This document shows, in pieces, positions 26,018 through 34,740 of a stretch of DNA of 45,508 nucleotides. Source of the stretch: an uncultured Bacteroides sp. (GTDB lineage: Bacteria; Bacteroidota; Bacteroidia; Bacteroidales; Bacteroidaceae); the NCBI GenBank assembly GCA_944321495.1, contig CALULP010000036.1, positions 1 to 45,508 on the forward strand, given 5' to 3'. The notes beneath the pieces are model-generated. The model searched no databases and had not been told where the DNA came from. It worked only from the letters and a program-made list of their open reading frames with translations. Within the stretch, counting starts at the first letter, position 1, and every line of letters begins with the position of its first letter. The position numbers were made by a program, and so were the translations under genes.

Positions 26018-27538
26018 TCAATCAACCAAGTCAACATCTTCTTCAACAGGTTCTAACAGCAGATAGTCACCGTAAGAAGCAGTATATTGGCTGAAAGGTA
26101 CGGGGAAGTACTCAGCTTCTTCAGTCCAACCAAGTTCGCCAAGGACAGCTTCACAATCTCCCCAACGACGAAGGTCAGTATAATTATCGCCCCATTCACA
26201 GACGAATTCCATACGACGTTCATCTTTAATATGTTGCAAAGTAACACCTGTGATAGGCGGCATTTGTGCGCGTTCTCTTACAAGGTTAAATGGTTCGTCA
26301 CCATTTTCACCAAGCATAACTTTAGCCTCAGCATTCATCAACAATACATCTGCATAACGAAGAATTCGTACATTGTTATTAGTACCATACTTTGTACGGC
26401 CATCTGTAAGCTGAGTTGTAGGAGTATAAACTTTGCCATTCCAACAATCTGTATTAACAGGGTTTGTCTGAGGACCTATATAATCCCCATCAGGAGTATA
26501 TTCCCCTGCCAGAAGGAATGAAGTTGTGGCTCGAATTGTTTCGCCCCGAGCAGCAGCCCATTCACGAAATTCGGTAGTAATTCCTATATCACCCCAGCCA
26601 TTAGCCCAAGCACTACCATCGGCACACAAGCTTCCTACGGTATTAGGTCCTTGACAGTTAAACCATTGATCAGTATCAATCAGTTCACCGGAACCATTTC
26701 CAAAGTCCGTGCACTGGCACTCAAGAAGTGATTCATCGCAAAGTTTTCCAGGTATCTTCCACAACTGATAATAATCTTTATAAAGTTCAAACTTTTTGTC
26801 ATTAATAATCTTGTCTGTGAGTGATTTAACTTCAGTGAAGTTACCCAAAAAACAATTTATTTTCGCAGCAAGTGCCATTGCCGTATAAGCGGTAGCGGCT
26901 CCAAGATGTCCGTCAGGACTTTCATTCGGGCGCACATAACGACAGTTTTCTATAGCATATTGCAAATCTTTTAATGCATAATTGAGTACAGACTCTGCAG
27001 TGGAACGATGCATATCTGTCTGATTATTATCAAGAAGGATTGTGCAAGGACCAAAAGCTTCAACCAAACGCCAATAAGCATAAGCACGAAGAATACGCAC
27101 CTCACCTTGGTATGCTCTATTCTTTTGGGCAAGTTCATCAGTTGTACAGTACTTTGCATAATTGTGCAACGAAGCAATAGCAGAGTTTGCACATTTAATC
27201 ATATTGTAATACTGCATCCAGATTTCGTTGATTCCCCAAAAAGAGTCATTGTAGCTATAGTTATTAACTTTATCATAATCAGACCCATTGTATTGCCCGC
27301 TAAATACGCCTTGCTCGCGTATAAGAGTAAGCTCAATGATAACCCAGTGCATGCCAGAAGTTCTTAGTTTGGCATACATACCTGATACCGGCTGATACAT
27401 ATTATCAAGATCACTATAATCTACCTGTTCTGTAGGTATAGTATTTTCAGGCTCTTTGTCAAGGTAATTGCAAGATGTTATACTAAAGGACATGGCTGCA
27501 ATTACAAGAAGAACTATGTATTTATTAATTGCTTTCAT
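26018..27538 (-). CDS. SusD-like glycan-binding lipoprotein
   Basis: A 506-residue outer-membrane lipoprotein (lipobox ITSC, Cys23). The RagB/SusD fold has N-terminal TPR-like helices, seen in EVRILRAYAYWRLVEAFGP, the typical RAYAYW motif. The C-terminal region contains NVRILRYADVLLMNAEAKV and DERRMEFVCEWGDNYTDLRR, which are canonical. It forms the lid over the SusC transporter and captures oligosaccharides at the cell surface. It starts 23 bases after susC and is co-transcribed with it. Its GC content (about 40%) is clearly below that of the enzyme genes on both sides. Confidence 0.97.
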   Translation of the reverse strand: MKAINKYIVLLVIAAMSFSITSCNYLDKEPENTIPTEQVDYSDLDNMYQPVSGMYAKLRTSGMHWVIIELTLIREQGVFSGQYNGSDYDKVNNYSYNDSFWGINEIWMQYYNMIKCANSAIASLHNYAKYCTTDELAQKNRAYQGEVRILRAYAYWRLVEAFGPCTILLDNNQTDMHRSTAESVLNYALKDLQYAIENCRYVRPNESPDGHLGAATAYTAMALAAKINCFLGNFTEVKSLTDKIINDKKFELYKDYYQLWKIPGKLCDESLLECQCTDFGNGSGELIDTDQWFNCQGPNTVGSLCADGSAWANGWGDIGITTEFREWAAARGETIRATTSFLLAGEYTPDGDYIGPQTNPVNTDCWNGKVYTPTTQLTDGRTKYGTNNNVRILRYADVLLMNAEAKVMLGENGDEPFNLVRERAQMPPITGVTLQHIKDERRMEFVCEWGDNYTDLRRWGDCEAVLGELGWTEEAEYFPVPFSQYTASYGDYLLLEPVEEDVDLVD

Positions 27539-27561
27539 CGTATTATTCAGATATTTAATTA

Positions 27562-30500
27562 TTAAAAGTCAATTTTCACTCCGAAAGTATAAGTAGCTGT
27601 CAAAGGATAAACTTCCGTATCCCAACCTTCAGCACTTGCATCTGCAATTTCCGGTGAGAATGTATTGGCAGAGAACGTAGTGAAAGGTCTGTCAGCAGTT
27701 AGACTTAAACGCAGTCCAGGCAGTGTGTAATTGCCCAACTTTATATTTTTAAATGTATAACCAAGTGTAATATTCTGTATACGGAAGAAATCCGCACTTT
27801 CTACAAAGTATGAGCTGTAACGCTGGTCACTGACATTATGACTGCGCATCAATGCTGATGCAGAAGGGTCTGTATTTGAAGTACCAGGACCAGTCCAACG
27901 ATTTTCATATTGAGCTAAATCGAAGTTATAATCCCACGAAGCATAACGAAGTGCACGTTTCCGGTTGAAGATTTGAGCACCCGTTTGCCCATAAGTTGAA
28001 ACTAAAAGATCAAAATTCTTATATTGCAAGCCCAAATTGATTCCATAAGTGAAATTGGGAATATACGAACCCAAGGTTGTCCTATCGTTAGCATCCAGTT
28101 TATTATCTCCGTTAAGATCTGCGTATTTCAAATCACCGGGAACACATCCTTCCTGAACAGCCAAGGGGTCGTTGGCACATTCTTCCTTTGTTTGATACAC
28201 ACCGGTACAAACAAATCCATAGTAAGAATTCATTTCATGGCCTACCCAGTTTACAGTCTTACCACCTCTAATCATTTCTTGTCCGTTGAGATCTTTCACA
28301 CGGTTCTTAAGCGTAGTAAGATTTACTCCTATACTGTAGCTAAAGTCCTTCGTCACTTTGTCAGCCCAATTGATCGCTATATCAAAACCTGTATTAAGAA
28401 TCTTTCCATGATTGCCTGCCAATGTCGATGTAGAGAAAGGCAATAATGGTGAAATCACAGCTTTCTTGGTAAGCCGATAATACCAATCAACATCCACAGA
28501 AAGGCGATTCTGAAGAGTTGCAAAATTAATACCGGCATTCCACTCATCTACGACTTCCCAATCCAGATAGCTAAAATAAGAATTGTCCTGCGTTCCTGCA
28601 ATAGTAGTATTGCCGAATACACCAGATGCCGTTGTTCCAGTAGTAAGCGATGCAAATCCGTCACTTGCTGCAACCTTATCATTTCCTAATCTACCCCAAC
28701 TTGCACGTAACTTCAAGTTGTTAAACGCTTTTTGATTTTGCATAAATGGTTCCTGCGAGATAACCCATGCTGCACCAACAGAAGGGAAATATCCCCACTG
28801 CTCTTGGTACTTGGAAGAACCATCGGCACGGAATGTGAACATCAACAAATACTTATCGTCAAAATTGTAATTCAATCGCGTAAAATAAGATTGACCACGA
28901 TAAGTTGTACCATCATCTCCAACAGTTGCACCTGAAGCATCGCCATTATTCAAATACAAATATTCATCTTTGCCTTCGGGAACATTACTTGCTTGTCCCC
29001 ACAAATAACGATAAGATTCTTGGCGCATAGAATAACCGAACATAGCACCCCATCCGTGTTTTCCTTTCCTATCTGTATAGGTAAGTACATTATCCCATAC
29101 GTAGTCTTTATAGTTGAGCTCTTCTTTTTTCAGAGTATTTGTTGCTTGTTGCTGAGTTCCACTTACTACATATTTAGGAGTAAAGATACGGTTACTTGTT
29201 TGCTCATAATTGTAAGCATAACTGGTTCTCAACTTCAGTTTCTCAGGAATGAAAGTGAGTTCTGCGTAAAAGTTCGAAAGTACTCTATAAGTATTACTAT
29301 TTGAGTCATAGTAATATGCTGTCGCAAGCGGGTTATTGAAATTGCTGCCATAACCAATCGAAGCGGGAGATCCAAATTTAATGGGGGTAGCGTCTGTATT
29401 GTTCTCATCATAAGCAGCGATGATTGGAGGACAGTTAAATGCATGCTGCCAAGTGGCATTGTTGGGATTTTGTTTTTCAATATTGCTGAATACCCCATTG
29501 AAACCGACTTTCAACCAGTTTGTTGCTACATAATCTGCAGCCGCACGGAAATTGATACGCTTATAGTCATTGTCAGCTTTTAAAACGCCGTTCTGATACG
29601 TATAATTGACACCCATTGAATATGTAGTTTTCTCAGAACCGCCATCAATACTTAAGCTATGGTCTGTAATAACTGCTTCACGCAAAAGCATGTCATACCA
29701 ATCACTATCTGCGCCATAAGTCCAATTATGGAAATCACTATCTGCATAGCTTCCTCCCCAACGGTCAATAGCTGCTTTAAAGTATGTATTATAAGCATCA
29801 TAATTACCCTCCAACATCATTGTGGCATACTGAGACGCATTACACATTTCCAACACGTTTGTTGCTTTTTGTATGCCGACATAACCGTTATAGCTGATAC
29901 GGGCTTTTTGATTGGGAGTACCCTTTTTCGTAGTTATAATTACCACACCATTAGCCGCACGCACACCATAAATAGCTGCAGCAGATGCATCCTTAAGGAC
30001 TGACATATCTTGAATATCACTGCTATTCAAGAAACTGATATCATCATAGAACATTCCATCTACGACATAGAGGGGAGAACTTTCCGTAAATGAACCGACA
30101 CCACGAATCCTTACCGTCGGACTCTCACCAGGCGCACCACTATTTACGACATTAACACCCGAAACTTTACCCTGCAAGGCAGCCATCGGAGATGAACTGG
30201 GAGTAGCAAGCAATTCATCACCTTTAACGACAGTAATAGGCGCCGTCAAGTCCTTCGACTTTGCCGAACCGTAACCGATTACCACCACTTCTTCCAGTTG
30301 CTGGGTATCGTCCATCATGGTTACATTAATAACAGTCTGGCCGCTGACGCTAACCTTCTGCGACAGCATGCCTACATAACTAAAGAGAAGCGTAGCGTCG
30401 TCAGACACACTGGCGATGCTGTAATTACCGTCGATGTCGGTAATCACACCCGTCCCGGTGCCTTCTACTTGCACCGTAACACCGATAAGCGGCTCTCCTG

Positions 30501-30633
30501 TGCCGTCTACCACTTTACCTGTTACCGTCTTGGTTTGAGAAAATGCCGGTGAGGCTGCCAACAGCAGACACACCATCAAAAGTAAACTTTTCAGCCGAAT
30601 GGCTGTGACTTGAAGAGGTGTTCTTTTCTTCAT
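27562..30633 (-). CDS. SusC-like TonB-dependent outer-membrane transporter
   Basis: A 1023-residue transporter importing oligosaccharides with energy from TonB. The signal peptide is at about 1-32, and a carboxypeptidase-regulatory-like domain at about 36-108 (VTGKVVDGTGEPLIGVTVQV). The TonB-box-like EEVVVIGYG is near 114-122. The plug begins LTAPITVVKG and includes VRIRGVGSF, SPLYVVDGM and AAIYGVRAANGVVIITTKKG. A 22-strand barrel ends in an aromatic residue (TFGVKIDF). The first 130 codons have about 51% GC, while most of the plug and barrel are near 40%, so the gene is compositionally mosaic. It is the first gene of the susCD transcript. Confidence 0.98.
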   Translation of the reverse strand: MKKRTPLQVTAIRLKSLLLMVCLLLAASPAFSQTKTVTGKVVDGTGEPLIGVTVQVEGTGTGVITDIDGNYSIASVSDDATLLFSYVGMLSQKVSVSGQTVINVTMMDDTQQLEEVVVIGYGSAKSKDLTAPITVVKGDELLATPSSSPMAALQGKVSGVNVVNSGAPGESPTVRIRGVGSFTESSPLYVVDGMFYDDISFLNSSDIQDMSVLKDASAAAIYGVRAANGVVIITTKKGTPNQKARISYNGYVGIQKATNVLEMCNASQYATMMLEGNYDAYNTYFKAAIDRWGGSYADSDFHNWTYGADSDWYDMLLREAVITDHSLSIDGGSEKTTYSMGVNYTYQNGVLKADNDYKRINFRAAADYVATNWLKVGFNGVFSNIEKQNPNNATWQHAFNCPPIIAAYDENNTDATPIKFGSPASIGYGSNFNNPLATAYYYDSNSNTYRVLSNFYAELTFIPEKLKLRTSYAYNYEQTSNRIFTPKYVVSGTQQQATNTLKKEELNYKDYVWDNVLTYTDRKGKHGWGAMFGYSMRQESYRYLWGQASNVPEGKDEYLYLNNGDASGATVGDDGTTYRGQSYFTRLNYNFDDKYLLMFTFRADGSSKYQEQWGYFPSVGAAWVISQEPFMQNQKAFNNLKLRASWGRLGNDKVAASDGFASLTTGTTASGVFGNTTIAGTQDNSYFSYLDWEVVDEWNAGINFATLQNRLSVDVDWYYRLTKKAVISPLLPFSTSTLAGNHGKILNTGFDIAINWADKVTKDFSYSIGVNLTTLKNRVKDLNGQEMIRGGKTVNWVGHEMNSYYGFVCTGVYQTKEECANDPLAVQEGCVPGDLKYADLNGDNKLDANDRTTLGSYIPNFTYGINLGLQYKNFDLLVSTYGQTGAQIFNRKRALRYASWDYNFDLAQYENRWTGPGTSNTDPSASALMRSHNVSDQRYSSYFVESADFFRIQNITLGYTFKNIKLGNYTLPGLRLSLTADRPFTTFSANTFSPEIADASAEGWDTEVYPLTATYTFGVKIDF

Positions 30634-30703
30634 GACATTAAATTATTTTTGTGAAACTAATATTACCGAACCCAAGCTTCGCCCGGATTCACAATTCTCG
30701 CCA

Positions 30704-30711
30704 CAAACATA
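30704..30711 (-). promoter_or_regulatory. Putative -7 element for susCD
   Basis: On the minus strand this is TATGTTTG, a perfect TAnnTTTG box, 71 bases upstream of the susC start. No TTTG occurs at the usual -33 position, as expected for an activator-dependent PUL promoter. Confidence 0.5.
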
Positions 30712-30739
30712 CAACAGACCCGAAGTGAAGAAAAAATAT

Positions 30740-30754
30740 TTTGTTCACGACAAA
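30740..30754. promoter_or_regulatory. Candidate activator site upstream of susC
   Basis: An inverted repeat TTTGT-N5-ACAAA lies 29-43 bases upstream of the susC -7 box, where a class II-type activator would bind. A second palindrome, TAACCGGTTA, lies further up at 30812-30821. Neither has been linked to a regulator; both are short enough to occur by chance. Confidence 0.35.
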
Positions 30755-30845
30755 TACACATCCCCCGTTTTTAACATTGGGAACACTACTTATTTACCTC
30801 TCAAATCGGAATAACCGGTTAACAAACAGGCGTTTAAAGAATACG

Positions 30846-33692
30846 TCATTCTATCTCCATAAGAAATTCGCTCAGGTTCTGGGAGGAATCCAATCCCAAC
30901 TTTTTGCGGAGCCGGTAGCGGTTGTTTTCCACGGCGCGCACGGAGGAGTTCATCAGCGAAGCGATATCTTTGGTAGCCATGTTCAGCTTCAGGCAGGCGC
31001 AAAGGCGCAGGTCGTTGGTGGTGAGTTGCGGGTAAGTCTTTTTTATCCGGTTGAAGAATGTGTGATGCTTTTGCTCGAACTTTATCAGGAACATTTTCCA
31101 ATCGTCTTCCGTATTCAGGTTGTCCGCCAGCAAGAGATTGATTTTGCCATAGAGCGGAATCAGCGATTTCTGCGTGTTTTTGCCGGAAATCTCGTTCACC
31201 AGGTCTTTCAGTTTCAGGATAAGTTCGTTCTTCCGGATGATGAAAGAAGCCAAGGTGAACATTTCCGCATTCTTTTCCTCGATTTCGCGCTGCAACTGCG
31301 CGTTTGCCGTCTGCAAGCGGGCAGCTTCCAGCCGCTGCAACTCCTGCCTGTGCCTGATGCGCAAACGCCGTTGCATCAGCCGGTAGACCAGAGACAACAG
31401 GGCTGCCAGCACCACGGCGCCTTGCAGATAAGCCCACGGCCGCCGATACCAAGGGGGCAAGATGCTGAACGGCACCACCGTGTCGGCAGAATAGTTACCC
31501 AGCCCATCGGTGGCACGCAGGCGGAGCCGGTAATCGCCCCAAGGCAGGCGGGCATACGACACGCGGTTCAACAGCGGCGGACGGCTCCAAGTGCTGTCCA
31601 CGCCCTCCAGCAGGCATTCGGCAAACAAGTCGTGGGCAAACACGCCATCGATGGAGAAGCCCACTGTCACCGTATTCCTGCCATAAGGGATTTGGATGCT
31701 TTCCCCCAAGAGGTCGGCATACTCCGTGCCACTTTCCCCGCCGGCATGCAGGAACTCGGGGAAAGGCGCCGCCAACTGCTTCTCCCGCGCCCCGGCTGCG
31801 TGGCGGGCATTGTGGATAATGAAACCTGCATCCAGGCAAATGAGCGACAGCGAATCGTTCAGCACTGCTATGTTCTCATACTCATTGACCAGGTTCATGT
31901 TGCCGGTCTCTATCTTATACGCGTCTTCCACACGCGCCATATAGCCGTCGTAAATAAAGCGGTAGACGGAAGAAGCCGCCACCATCCACCCCTTCTCGTT
32001 GTTCACGGGCACTATGCGCCTCAGGTTACCTGTCCCTTTGAAGCAATGGTTCAGCAAGTTGTCCGGCTGCAGGCAGTCTTCCTGCTCGTCATAGGTATAA
32101 AGGCGGTCGTTGCCCAAGAAGACGATGCGCCCGCCAAGCTTGAACAGTTTGAGGTGTGCCGGCAGTGTTTCGTCCGTTTCCTGCCCGTAATAAGTGTAAT
32201 AGCGGAAAGCGTCCAGTCCGTCGGTCAAGCGGCATTTGTACACGCCCCGGGAAACCGTTTCCAGCCAGATGTTCCCCACATGGTCTATCTCCGCGCTGTA
32301 AATGGAGGCGGGTATCTGGCGCATGGCATTCAGCCGCCCGGTTTCCTTGTCCACCACATACAACGCATTGTATGCTACGATGATTTGTATCTGCTTCCGC
32401 CCTATCATCCCCTCCACCATGTTGAACACGCCCGTGTTCAGCGGATAGGCCGGACGGACACTCAGGTCGGGACCTATCTCCAACAGCCCGCTGTTGTGGC
32501 AGCAGAGCAGTTTGCCGTCCACCCGCTTGAACTGCCACACCTGCCCCTGGGTGCCTTCCACCAGCCGCAAGGAGGAGAACATCTCCGGGTCGCCGGCCTT
32601 TTCCTGCGGCGTGTAAAACACCCCTTGGTTGGTAGCCACCAGCAGATAGCCGTTCCACAGGGTGGCATTGTACACCGAGCCGACGTTGCGGTCCATCGTC
32701 TGGTAATAGTCCATGCCGGGCGTGTAGTGTATGTAGGAGATGCCGCGGTCCAGCGCCGCCCACACGTTGTGCTGCCTGTCTTCGTAGAGATAGAGCACCG
32801 TGTTGTTCTGCAGCGTATTGCCTGCGTAGAAATGGTTCAGCACGTTGCCCTCCGCGTCCACTTCATAAATGCCGTCGAGCAGGGTGCCCAGGTAAAAGAT
32901 GTCGCGGGAAGGGCTGTAGATGGCGCAGTTCAGCTCCTTCCCTGCCAACAGGCGGGAAAGCTCCGGGTTCCAACGGGTGAACCGCCTGTCCCTGTACAGG
33001 TATAGCTTTCCGTCCGACGTGCCCACCAGGCAACAGTCCTTGCCATAGGGCAGGATGACACGCGCCAGGCTGCCCGTCAGGAATTCGCTTCCCGCCATCC
33101 GGGTCAGCTGCCCGTCTTTCAGCCGGTAAAGCTCGCCGTACATCTCCTGCACCCAGCACTCGTCGCCCACCTGCTGCATGAACAGGAAGCCTTCCGGGCG
33201 GGTGAGCTTCCGCATCTCCCCCCGGTGGTAGACGTAGATGTTGCTGAACGACTGGAAATACACGTAATCGCCGTCGATGTGCACGCGCCAGAAACTCTCG
33301 TTGTCGGGACGCTGCCCGGGCAGCAGCTTCTTCAGCGAAGTGTAGCGCAGGCGTCCCGAGCGGTCGCGATCCCAGCGGCCCAGCTCGTCCGTGCCGCCCA
33401 CGTAGATGGTGTTGTGCGACTCTACCGCCAGGGCACGCACAATGGGCACGCCCGGCATGGGGTACAGGTCCCACTCCATGCCGTCCGACACCAGCAACCC
33501 GGCATCGTTCCCCACGTACATCACCCCGCGCTCGTCCTGCCCCACTGCCCAGTTTTTGTTGGCAGCCCGGTACTTGTCGCGCGCATAATTGACGACATAA
33601 GGACGGCTGCCGTCGAAGGCCGCATGGCACGCCTCGGCAAAAGCGACAGCCATGAACAACAGCAGTAACCCGAGTTTTCTACCCATCTGCAT
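30846..33692 (-). CDS. PUL sensor-regulator: periplasmic propeller, Y_Y_Y domain, LuxR-type HTH
   Basis: A 948-residue membrane-spanning regulator. After a signal segment (about 1-24), repeated propeller blades fill about 40-640 (for example NTIYVGGTDELGRWD and HNVWAALDRGISYIHY). A Y_Y_Y-type Ig domain (about 660-745) and one transmembrane helix near 755-775 (LQGAVVLAALLSLVYRL) follow. Then comes a coiled coil (about 780-830) and a C-terminal GerE/LuxR-like helix-turn-helix (about 885-948, LRLCACLKLNMATKDIASLM). It has no histidine kinase, phosphoacceptor or receiver domain, so it differs from hybrid two-component regulators and should signal directly across the membrane. It sits just upstream of susC on the same strand and is the likely activator of this PUL. 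Confidence 0.9.
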   Translation of the reverse strand: MQMGRKLGLLLLFMAVAFAEACHAAFDGSRPYVVNYARDKYRAANKNWAVGQDERGVMYVGNDAGLLVSDGMEWDLYPMPGVPIVRALAVESHNTIYVGGTDELGRWDRDRSGRLRYTSLKKLLPGQRPDNESFWRVHIDGDYVYFQSFSNIYVYHRGEMRKLTRPEGFLFMQQVGDECWVQEMYGELYRLKDGQLTRMAGSEFLTGSLARVILPYGKDCCLVGTSDGKLYLYRDRRFTRWNPELSRLLAGKELNCAIYSPSRDIFYLGTLLDGIYEVDAEGNVLNHFYAGNTLQNNTVLYLYEDRQHNVWAALDRGISYIHYTPGMDYYQTMDRNVGSVYNATLWNGYLLVATNQGVFYTPQEKAGDPEMFSSLRLVEGTQGQVWQFKRVDGKLLCCHNSGLLEIGPDLSVRPAYPLNTGVFNMVEGMIGRKQIQIIVAYNALYVVDKETGRLNAMRQIPASIYSAEIDHVGNIWLETVSRGVYKCRLTDGLDAFRYYTYYGQETDETLPAHLKLFKLGGRIVFLGNDRLYTYDEQEDCLQPDNLLNHCFKGTGNLRRIVPVNNEKGWMVAASSVYRFIYDGYMARVEDAYKIETGNMNLVNEYENIAVLNDSLSLICLDAGFIIHNARHAAGAREKQLAAPFPEFLHAGGESGTEYADLLGESIQIPYGRNTVTVGFSIDGVFAHDLFAECLLEGVDSTWSRPPLLNRVSYARLPWGDYRLRLRATDGLGNYSADTVVPFSILPPWYRRPWAYLQGAVVLAALLSLVYRLMQRRLRIRHRQELQRLEAARLQTANAQLQREIEEKNAEMFTLASFIIRKNELILKLKDLVNEISGKNTQKSLIPLYGKINLLLADNLNTEDDWKMFLIKFEQKHHTFFNRIKKTYPQLTTNDLRLCACLKLNMATKDIASLMNSSVRAVENNRYRLRKKLGLDSSQNLSEFLMEIE

Positions 33693-33696
33693 CGCC

Positions 33697-34350
33697 TTAT
33701 TTCAGGTTTGACTTCGCATCCTCCCTTTCCCGCAGAAGGTACAGGTATTTTCCTATCACTCCGGCAGATTCGCTCGTTTCCTGCATCAGCTTCTCCTGCA
33801 AATCCGGGTAAGCGGCCAGCAACTCCGCCATGCGCTCCTTGCCCACGAAATACGACTTGCCGGACGCGGTGTCCAGCTCGTAGTACACGCGCGCATGGAC
33901 CAGCCCCGATGCAGCCAGCGCGCTGCCCACATCGCCGCCCAGCCGGACGGCATTGGGAGGCGTGGCCGTGCTGGCAGCCACCTGCCCCACGGGCTGCGCG
34001 CTGTAATACACGTTCTTGCCCACCCGGAAGGCCGGCGCATACCATCCGCCGAGGCGGAACCGCTTGTAACGCATCTTCCGGCAGTTGACAAACAACTGCG
34101 TGTCCACCTGCACGGCGTAACACCGCCTGCGCAGGTAACGCGACAGCCCCCGGTTGCCTTCCGCCTCGATGCGGTAATCGGCGCCTCCCGTCAGGAACAA
34201 CTGGCCCTTGGCACGTTTCTCCACCTTCAGTATGGTCACCGTGTCGCCACGCCCTTCCACCAGTGCATCCAGGTTGGCATACATGATTTGCTGGGCGGCG
34301 CAAAGCAACGGCGCCAAGATAATGAATATCAACAAACAGATACGTTTCAT
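33697..34350 (-). CDS. Secreted hypothetical protein co-transcribed with the PUL regulator
   Basis: A 217-residue exported protein of unknown function. A signal peptide spans about 1-19 (LLIFIILAPLLCAAQ). The mature part begins MYANLDALVEGRGDTVTILK. It has an internal VNCRKMRYKRFRLGGWYAPA patch and a Gly/Ala-rich stretch around 125-150. I recall similar uncharacterised Bacteroides proteins but cannot assign a function. I chose the Met giving MKRICLLIF because it starts the signal peptide; a longer reading adds 13 basic residues. Its stop is only four bases from the regulator start, so the two form one transcript. Confidence 0.75.
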   Translation of the reverse strand: MKRICLLIFIILAPLLCAAQQIMYANLDALVEGRGDTVTILKVEKRAKGQLFLTGGADYRIEAEGNRGLSRYLRRRCYAVQVDTQLFVNCRKMRYKRFRLGGWYAPAFRVGKNVYYSAQPVGQVAASTATPPNAVRLGGDVGSALAASGLVHARVYYELDTASGKSYFVGKERMAELLAAYPDLQEKLMQETSESAGVIGKYLYLLREREDAKSNLK

Positions 34351-34398
34351 AACCACTCTACGTTTTTTCAGAACCGCGCGGACTTTCAACCGTCGCGT

Positions 34399-34484
34399 CC
34401 CGGCACTGTATCACCCGCTCGGTAGCGATACTACGCCAGCACGGTAGCGACGTACCGCCAGGACGGTAGCGATACTACGCTACC
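34399..34484. repeat. 22-bp tandem repeat array, copy 3 (3 units plus degenerate edge)
   Basis: GGTAGCG recurs at 34421, 34443 and 34465, exactly 22 bases apart, each followed by a TAC/ACGC-type half. Two of the units read GGTAGCGATACTACGC. A degenerate unit precedes them. The unit matches array 2 on the opposite strand and array 1 on the same strand. The array lies between the divergent starts of the secreted hypothetical gene and the MutS-like gene. Confidence 0.85.
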
Positions 34485-34740
34485 AAGGGCTGATTACCAG
34501 GCACTAACGGCATCACGCTTTTTCGTGAGCTAAAAATACAGTTTTTATTGAAAGTAACCAAGTTATCGGCAAAAAAAGTACACTTCTACCCGACCGGAAG
34601 GCCTGTTCATCCGTCCTCCGGACGTTTTCCGGGAAATTCGGGCGGCCTGCCCCATTTGCCTAAGGAAAAATTTTTCCGGGAATGTGACAAATCCTTATCT
34701 TTGCTACACCAATAATATATATAATAGATTGAACCCACCC
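34485..34740 (+). other. Leader region of the MutS-like gene
   Basis: This is the rest of the roughly 390-base divergent gap. It holds a perfect -7 box TATCTTTG at 34696-34703, 37 bases before the ATG, and the A/T palindrome GGAAAAATTTTTCC at 34664-34677, close to where a -33 element would lie. No gene was seen. The -7 box supports the chosen downstream start of the MutS-like gene. Confidence 0.55.
34696..34703 (+). promoter_or_regulatory. -7 element of the MutS-like gene
   Basis: TATCTTTG is a full TAnnTTTG match with an ATG 37 bases downstream. No clear TTTG lies at -33. Confidence 0.55.

Noticed and set aside
30741..33005. A 754-codon open frame on the plus strand, antisense to the PUL regulator
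   Set aside because: It is opposite a gene with clear domains in a GC-rich stretch, where antisense frames stay open by codon bias. No domain, promoter or start context was seen. The same holds for long antisense frames opposite the GH3, GH43-like, MBOAT, GH20 and GH36 genes.
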